From contig NZ_LNQS01000001.1 of the NCBI RefSeq assembly GCF_001513785.1, positions 620,001 to 684,000 of the forward strand: DNA of 64,000 nt, written 5' to 3'. Made by a program: the position numbers and the translations under genes. The stretch's first letter is position 1. The number at the start of each line of letters is the position of its first letter. The stretch is from Rheinheimera sp. EpRS3 (GTDB lineage Bacteria; Pseudomonadota; Gammaproteobacteria; Enterobacterales; Alteromonadaceae). Of this stretch, positions 59,474 to 64,000 are shown piece by piece. The notes below the pieces were generated by a model. It did no database searches. It had not been told where the DNA came from and saw only the letters and a program-made list of their open reading frames with translations.

Positions 59474-61809
59474 TGCCTTACCGGCTGCGCCATCTGCTGC
59501 TATTGGTTGGTTTGTTGTTTTCCTGTGTTGCCAGCGCAAATTACTGGCAGGATCAGCAGCTACCTGCACAGTGGCAGCAGTATTTAGCTCAATCAGCACA
59601 GCTGCTACAGCAGGATGCGGCGGTGCTGGCCGCTGAGCAACAGGGTGGAGCGCTAACTGCGGCAACCAGGCATAATCAGTTTGGTTTAACCGGCATTAGT
59701 AATGCCGCTGAGGCGCAAGCGGTGCTGAGCTTTCAAACACCTTCAGGCGGCTGGAGCAAACGCACTGATATGCGTATTGCCAGGCTAAGCGGCCAACAGT
59801 TTGGCTCTGAAGCCAATTATGTGCCGACTTTTGATAATGACGCCACCAGCACGCAGTTGCACTGGCTGGCCGATTTTTACCCGCAAGCAACGCCGCAACT
59901 GCAACAACATATAGTGCAGGGTATAGAGCGTGGTGTGGCGTTGGTGCTAAAAGCGCAGTATCCCAATGGCGGTTTTCCGCAGTCTTATCCGCTGCGTGGC
60001 GGTTATCATGATGCGATAACGCTGAACGATAATGCACTGTATCAACTGATGCAGTTATTGTGGCAAGTGGCAAATGAACCGCGCTTTGCTATGTTGGCCG
60101 ACAGTACTAAAACCGAGGCCGCCGCAGCCTTTTATCGTGCGGTCGATTGGTTACTGGCTAATCAGGTCGTCGTCGATGGCAAGCGCACTGTGTGGGGCGC
60201 ACAGCATCATCCGTTAACGGGTGAGCCGGTAACGGCGCGTAAGTATGAGAAAGCTTCGCTGGTTAGTAGTGAAAGTGGAAAAATTCTGCAGTTGTTGCTA
60301 CGTTATGCGCCAGATTACCCCGGCGTAGCGCAAAGCCTGGCGGATGCTGCTAACTGGCTGCGGCAAAAGCAGATAAACGATAAAGACCGTCACCGCGACG
60401 CTGATGGCCGTTTGTTATTAATCGACAGCCCCGGCAGTGTGATCTGGTCACGGTTTTATGATCTGAAAACTGGCCAGCCGGTATTTTTCGACCGCGACGG
60501 TCAAACGTACAGCGATGTCAGCCAGATATCGCTGGAACGCCAACGCGGTTATGGCTGGTATCAAAGCGTTGCCGCAGAGTTTTTGGCAGAATATGACCAG
60601 GCTGCAGCAGATAAGCACTGCACTAACTTTGGCCTCGATACACCAGGCGGCACAGGCGGTGCGGTGTTAAAGGTCACTAACCTGAACCCTAACGGGCCGG
60701 GCTCTCTGGCAGCAGCCCTGGCACACAGCGGGCCGCGCATCGTGGTATTTGAAGTGGCTGGGGTGATAGATCTTCAGCGTACTAATCTGGAAATAAACCA
60801 GCCGTACCTGACCATCGCCGGTGAAACCGCACCAGCACCCGGCATTACGCTGATTAAAGGCGGCCTGCGTATTATCAGTCATGATGTGATAGTGCGGCAT
60901 TTACATATCCGGCCGGGTGATGCCGGTTTGCCCAAGCGTGCCGGCTGGGACACCGACGGCATAGCGGTAACCGGCAGCAATGCCTGCAATGTGTTGGTTG
61001 AGCATAATTCGATAAGCTGGGCCACCGACGAGCTGGTGTCGGCGTCAGGTCCGCGTGATAAAGGGCCGCAGGCAACGTCGAAGCACATTACCTTTCGCTA
61101 CAATATTCTGGCAGAAGCACTGGACTACGCTACTCACATTAAAGGCAAACACAGCAAAGGCGCGTTGGTGCACGATTTTAGCCGCCACATTGCCTTTATC
61201 GGTAACCTGTTTGCCCATAACGCACGGCGTAACCCATACTTTAAAGCCCATACCACAGGCGTGGTGCTGAACAATATTATTTACAACGCCGACGCCAATG
61301 CCGTAAAGCTGGGTTTTATTGATGCTGAATGGGCGCATACTGCTTATACACCTGAGAACCCGCAGGTGGCAGTTGTCGGTAATGTGCTGCGCTATGGCCG
61401 CGATTCGTATTCAGATTTAGCCCTGGTGTCCTATCATGGCGATGCTTACCTGCAGGATAACCTGACCTTTAACCTCGATGACAAAGCCATGTACGACACT
61501 GCTGGGGTTATCACGCCTTTAGCTGCAGCACCGGTATGGCCGAAAGGCGTTCGCGTTATGGCAGCGAAAGAGGTTGAACACCAGCTGTTACCTGTTGTTG
61601 GAGCACGATACTGGCAGCGCGACGCTATTGAGCGGCGCATAGTGCAAAGTTACGTTAACCGTAACGGCCGTATTATCGACAGCCAACAGCAAGTGGGTGG
61701 CTATCCCCAAATTAAGCCGGTGTACCGGCCGCTGGACGTGCCAACAGACAATATCAAGGCCTGGCTGGACAGCTTTATTCCGGCCGGTAACAAACCACAG
61801 GAACCTTAA
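59473..61809 (+). CDS. PL10-PL1 bimodular pectate lyase
   Basis: 778 residues. Signal peptide (LLLVGLLFSCVASA). Residues about 70-375 match PL10: FQTPSGGWSKRTDM, PTFDNDATSTQLHWLAD, LKAQYPNGGFPQSYPLRGG, TLNDNALYQLM, and SRFYDLKTGQPVFFDRDG. Residues about 385-770 match the PL1-type beta-helix: TPGGTGGAVLKVTNLNPNGP, ITLIKGGLRIISHDVIVRHL, WDTDGIAVTGSNACNVLVEH and HNARRNPYFKAHTTGVVLNN. Both modules would cleave polygalacturonate by beta-elimination; each may have its own product. Start overlaps the gapN stop. Confidence 0.9.
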   Translation: MPYRLRHLLLLVGLLFSCVASANYWQDQQLPAQWQQYLAQSAQLLQQDAAVLAAEQQGGALTAATRHNQFGLTGISNAAEAQAVLSFQTPSGGWSKRTDMRIARLSGQQFGSEANYVPTFDNDATSTQLHWLADFYPQATPQLQQHIVQGIERGVALVLKAQYPNGGFPQSYPLRGGYHDAITLNDNALYQLMQLLWQVANEPRFAMLADSTKTEAAAAFYRAVDWLLANQVVVDGKRTVWGAQHHPLTGEPVTARKYEKASLVSSESGKILQLLLRYAPDYPGVAQSLADAANWLRQKQINDKDRHRDADGRLLLIDSPGSVIWSRFYDLKTGQPVFFDRDGQTYSDVSQISLERQRGYGWYQSVAAEFLAEYDQAAADKHCTNFGLDTPGGTGGAVLKVTNLNPNGPGSLAAALAHSGPRIVVFEVAGVIDLQRTNLEINQPYLTIAGETAPAPGITLIKGGLRIISHDVIVRHLHIRPGDAGLPKRAGWDTDGIAVTGSNACNVLVEHNSISWATDELVSASGPRDKGPQATSKHITFRYNILAEALDYATHIKGKHSKGALVHDFSRHIAFIGNLFAHNARRNPYFKAHTTGVVLNNIIYNADANAVKLGFIDAEWAHTAYTPENPQVAVVGNVLRYGRDSYSDLALVSYHGDAYLQDNLTFNLDDKAMYDTAGVITPLAAAPVWPKGVRVMAAKEVEHQLLPVVGARYWQRDAIERRIVQSYVNRNGRIIDSQQQVGGYPQIKPVYRPLDVPTDNIKAWLDSFIPAGNKPQEP

Positions 61810-61812
61810 GTT

Positions 61813-62193
61813 ATGCGTATCGAACATGTCGCTTTTAATGTTGCCCAACCGCAACAAATGGCCAACTGGTATAGGCAGCATCTGGGCTTTAGCTTAAAAC
61901 GCGCATTAAACGATGCAGCACAAACGCATTTTCTCGCTGATGACAGCGGTGTAATGATGATAGAAATTTACTGCAACCCGGCCGATCAGGTGCCTGATTA
62001 TGCCAGTATGGACCCGCTGATTTTACACCTGGCGCTGGTATCAGCCGATCCGGTCGCCGACAGCGCCCGCTTAATCGCCGCCGGCGCCAGCCATGTTACC
62101 GATGTACACCTGAACGACGGTTCACACCTGGCCATGTTGCGCGACCCCTGGGGCTTAGCACTGCAACTGTGCCGGCGCGGTGCTGGCAGGTAA
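61813..62193 (+). CDS. VOC (glyoxalase) family protein
   Basis: 126 residues. Begins RIEHVAFNVAQPQQMANWYR and has HFLADDSGVMMIEIYCNPAD, LHLALVSADPVADSARL and LRDPWGLALQLCRR, as in VOC fold proteins with two beta-alpha-beta-beta-beta units. The His and Glu needed for a metal site are partly visible. It begins 3 nt after the pectate lyase stop. A role for a pectin-derived aldehyde is only a guess. Confidence 0.85.
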   Translation: MRIEHVAFNVAQPQQMANWYRQHLGFSLKRALNDAAQTHFLADDSGVMMIEIYCNPADQVPDYASMDPLILHLALVSADPVADSARLIAAGASHVTDVHLNDGSHLAMLRDPWGLALQLCRRGAGR

Positions 62194-62228
62194 AACAGTG
62201 TGTTATAGCGGTTGAAACTACATTAGTT

Positions 62229-62245
62229 ATGAATAAATTATTCAT
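62229..62245. promoter_or_regulatory. Palindrome upstream of the dehydrogenase gene
   Basis: ATGAATAA, A and TTATTCAT form a perfect 17-bp palindrome in an AT-rich stretch about 95 bp before the ATG. Could be an operator for the FAD dehydrogenase gene. Unknown binder. Confidence 0.4.
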
Positions 62246-62340
62246 ATATGAATTTATATAGCAAAAAATTTATGCAAGCGGCGCGCGAATACCGTATTAT
62301 CGGTTAATCTAGGTTTAGTTTTTCAGCGCCAGAGGTTTGC

Positions 62341-64000
62341 ATGCAACCGCAGTTTATTCAGGCCGTTAAACAGCTTATTCCGGCTGAGCGTTATTTTGAC
62401 GACCCTATCGCTACGCTTGCCTTTGGCACTGACGCCAGCTTTTACCGTATGCTGCCTAAATTAGTGCTGCGCATTGAAAGCGAAGCTGAAGTGGTGGCGC
62501 TGCTAAAACTGGCAAACGACTTTAAGGTTGCGCTAACCTTTCGCGCCGCCGGCACCAGTTTATCCGGCCAGGCGGTAACCGATTCTGTGCTGCTGGTGCT
62601 GGGCGAAAACTGGCAACAGCGTGAAGTGCGCGGTTTAGGTGAGCAAATACGGCTGCAGCCCGGTGTTATCGGCGCTGCGGCTAACAATGTACTGACAAAG
62701 TTTCAGCGCAAAATCGGCCCTGATCCGGCGTCAATTAACAGCTGCAAAATCGGCGGTATTGTCGCAAATAACGCCAGCGGTATGTGCTGCGGCACGGCGC
62801 ATAACAGTTTTAATACGCTCTCAGCAATGCGGCTGGTATTGTTTGACGGCACCGTGCTGGATACTGAAGATACGCAAAGCGTAGCGGCGTTTCGCCAGAC
62901 ACATGCCAAACTTTTAGCCGAGCTGGCGCTGCTGGGCAAACAAACTCAGGATAACCCTGAACTTAGTGCAAGAATTCGTCATAAGTACCGCTTAAAAAAT
63001 ACCACCGGTTTTTCACTCAATGCGCTAACCGAATTTACCGACCCTATCGATATCCTGACCCATTTAATGGTCGGCTCTGAAGGCTGCCTGGGTTTTATCA
63101 GCGCTGTGACGTACAACACCGTGCCGGATTATCCACACCGGGCCAGCGCGTTGCTGGTGTTTCCGTCAGTGGAAAGCTGCTGCCGTGCCGTTACGGTATT
63201 AAAGCAACAGCCGGTATCGGCGGTAGAGCTGCTGGATCGGCGCAGCCTGCGCTCGGTAGAACATAAGCCGGGCATGCCAGCCTGGGTAAAGGGTTTGTCT
63301 GATAATGCCTGTGCTTTGCTGATAGAAAGTACGGCGATAAACGGCACCATATTGCAACAGCAACTGGCACAGGTACGAAGTGCTTTAACCGCTTTTGCGC
63401 TGGAGCAGCAGGTCGATTTTAGTACTGACGCAGCCGTATACAACCAGCTATGGGCTATCCGCAAAGGTACTTTCCCGGCAGTAGGAGCGGTGCGTAAAAC
63501 TGGCACGACAGTGATTATTGAAGATGTTACTTTTCCGGTTGAGCAACTGGCTGAAGGGGTATCGCGGCTACAGCAGTTGTTTGATAAGTACTACTACCAT
63601 GAAGCGATTATTTTTGGCCACGCCTTAGAGGGCAACCTGCATTTTGTTTTTACGCAGGGCTTTGATGATGCCACCCAGGTTGCACGTTACGATGCCTTTA
63701 TGCAGGAGGTGGCGCAACTGGTGGCGGTAGAGTTTGGTGGCTCACTTAAAGCTGAACATGGCACTGGCCGTAATATGGCACCTTTTGTTGAGCTGGAGTG
63801 GGGCACAGAGGCCTATACACTGATGTGGCAGATTAAAAAGCTGCTGGATCCGCAGCATATTTTAAACCCGGACGTCGTGCTAAGTTACAACAGCCAGTTG
63901 CATTTGCAAAACCTTAAACCCTTACCTGCCACTAACCCGCTGGTAGATAAATGTATTGAATGCGGCTTTTGTGAGCCGGTGTGCCCGTCACGCAAACTAA
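62341..64000 (+). CDS. FAD plus 4Fe-4S oxidoreductase, Dld-II D-lactate dehydrogenase-like (truncated by window end)
   Basis: The ATG at 62341 begins MQPQFIQAVKQLIPAERYF and the frame stays open to the right edge, giving 553 codons so far. FAD-binding 4 region: FRAAGTSLSGQAVTDSV and GGIVANNASGMCCGT; later ALEGNLHFVFTQGF and AEHGTGRNMAPFVELEWG from the FAD-oxidase C domain. Near the end CIECGFCEPVCPSR shows a 4Fe-4S motif, so a CCG-domain part should follow. This architecture matches D-lactate dehydrogenases of the Dld-II type and related 2-hydroxyacid dehydrogenases. It acts at the membrane quinone pool. Exact substrate unknown. Confidence 0.88.
   Translation, partial: MQPQFIQAVKQLIPAERYFDDPIATLAFGTDASFYRMLPKLVLRIESEAEVVALLKLANDFKVALTFRAAGTSLSGQAVTDSVLLVLGENWQQREVRGLGEQIRLQPGVIGAAANNVLTKFQRKIGPDPASINSCKIGGIVANNASGMCCGTAHNSFNTLSAMRLVLFDGTVLDTEDTQSVAAFRQTHAKLLAELALLGKQTQDNPELSARIRHKYRLKNTTGFSLNALTEFTDPIDILTHLMVGSEGCLGFISAVTYNTVPDYPHRASALLVFPSVESCCRAVTVLKQQPVSAVELLDRRSLRSVEHKPGMPAWVKGLSDNACALLIESTAINGTILQQQLAQVRSALTAFALEQQVDFSTDAAVYNQLWAIRKGTFPAVGAVRKTGTTVIIEDVTFPVEQLAEGVSRLQQLFDKYYYHEAIIFGHALEGNLHFVFTQGFDDATQVARYDAFMQEVAQLVAVEFGGSLKAEHGTGRNMAPFVELEWGTEAYTLMWQIKKLLDPQHILNPDVVLSYNSQLHLQNLKPLPATNPLVDKCIECGFCEPVCPSRKL

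Overview
The window looks like the chromosome of a Gram-negative gammaproteobacterium of the Alteromonadales/Chromatiales type, most like Rheinheimera, Alishewanella or Arsukibacterium. This is inferred from the gene set (smpB-ssrA, ratAB, bamE, recN, nadK, hrcA-grpE order, TonB-dependent pectin uptake, a zrg-type zinc locus, DUF1543, RND plus MlaA). No rRNA or tRNA is present; the only RNA gene seen is tmRNA. The left edge starts just before a gene and the right edge cuts a gene. LEFT THIRD (1-24.7 kb), mostly housekeeping and stress genes: a short pilus protein plus pilE with a convergent fimT-type pilin; nadE; glnB; a TPR lipoprotein and an M28 peptidase; an overlapping operon of three different photolyase/cryptochrome proteins; a zinc locus (ZrgA-like protein behind a probable Zur box, DUF3299 protein, ABC ATPase and permease); a GAF histidine kinase divergent from an Hpt-REC-REC-GGDEF protein; DUF1543 and YdjM-type proteins; an exosortase-type acyltransferase; ohrR/ohr with a palindromic operator; an RND/MMPL exporter with MlaA; and a DUF748 protein. 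MIDDLE (24.9-35.1 kb): a small AT-rich island lies between the 3' end of ssrA and a diverged copy of that 3' end. It carries a RloA/RloB ATPase plus TOPRIM-like pair (probable phage defence), a truncated orphan VapB antitoxin and a small P-loop kinase, and no integrase. Beyond it are ssrA, smpB, ratA-ratB, bamE, recN, nadK and hrcA-grpE, the last pair behind a near-consensus sigma-32 promoter. RIGHT THIRD (35.1-62.2 kb), a nearly complete pectin utilisation locus: rhamnogalacturonan acetylesterase (CE12), pectinesterase (CE8), a DUF4861-GH105 fusion, a TonB receptor, kduD-kduI, a TRAP transporter, IclR and LacI regulators, GH28 polygalacturonase, uxaA, uxaC, an uxuB-like reductase, eda, kdgK, gapN and a PL10-PL1 fused pectate lyase. 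Unsaturated uronates would flow through KduI/KduD and galacturonate through UxaC, the reductase and UxaA. Both branches meet at 2-keto-3-deoxygluconate, then KdgK, Eda and GapN. Paired palindromes of the TTGCCACCGGTGGCAA type, both pairs 33 bp centre to centre, mark the TonB-receptor/kduD and GH28 promoters and are the probable LacI-regulator sites. Five related structured intergenic repeats occur only within this locus. The window ends in a FAD plus Fe-S D-lactate-dehydrogenase-like gene.
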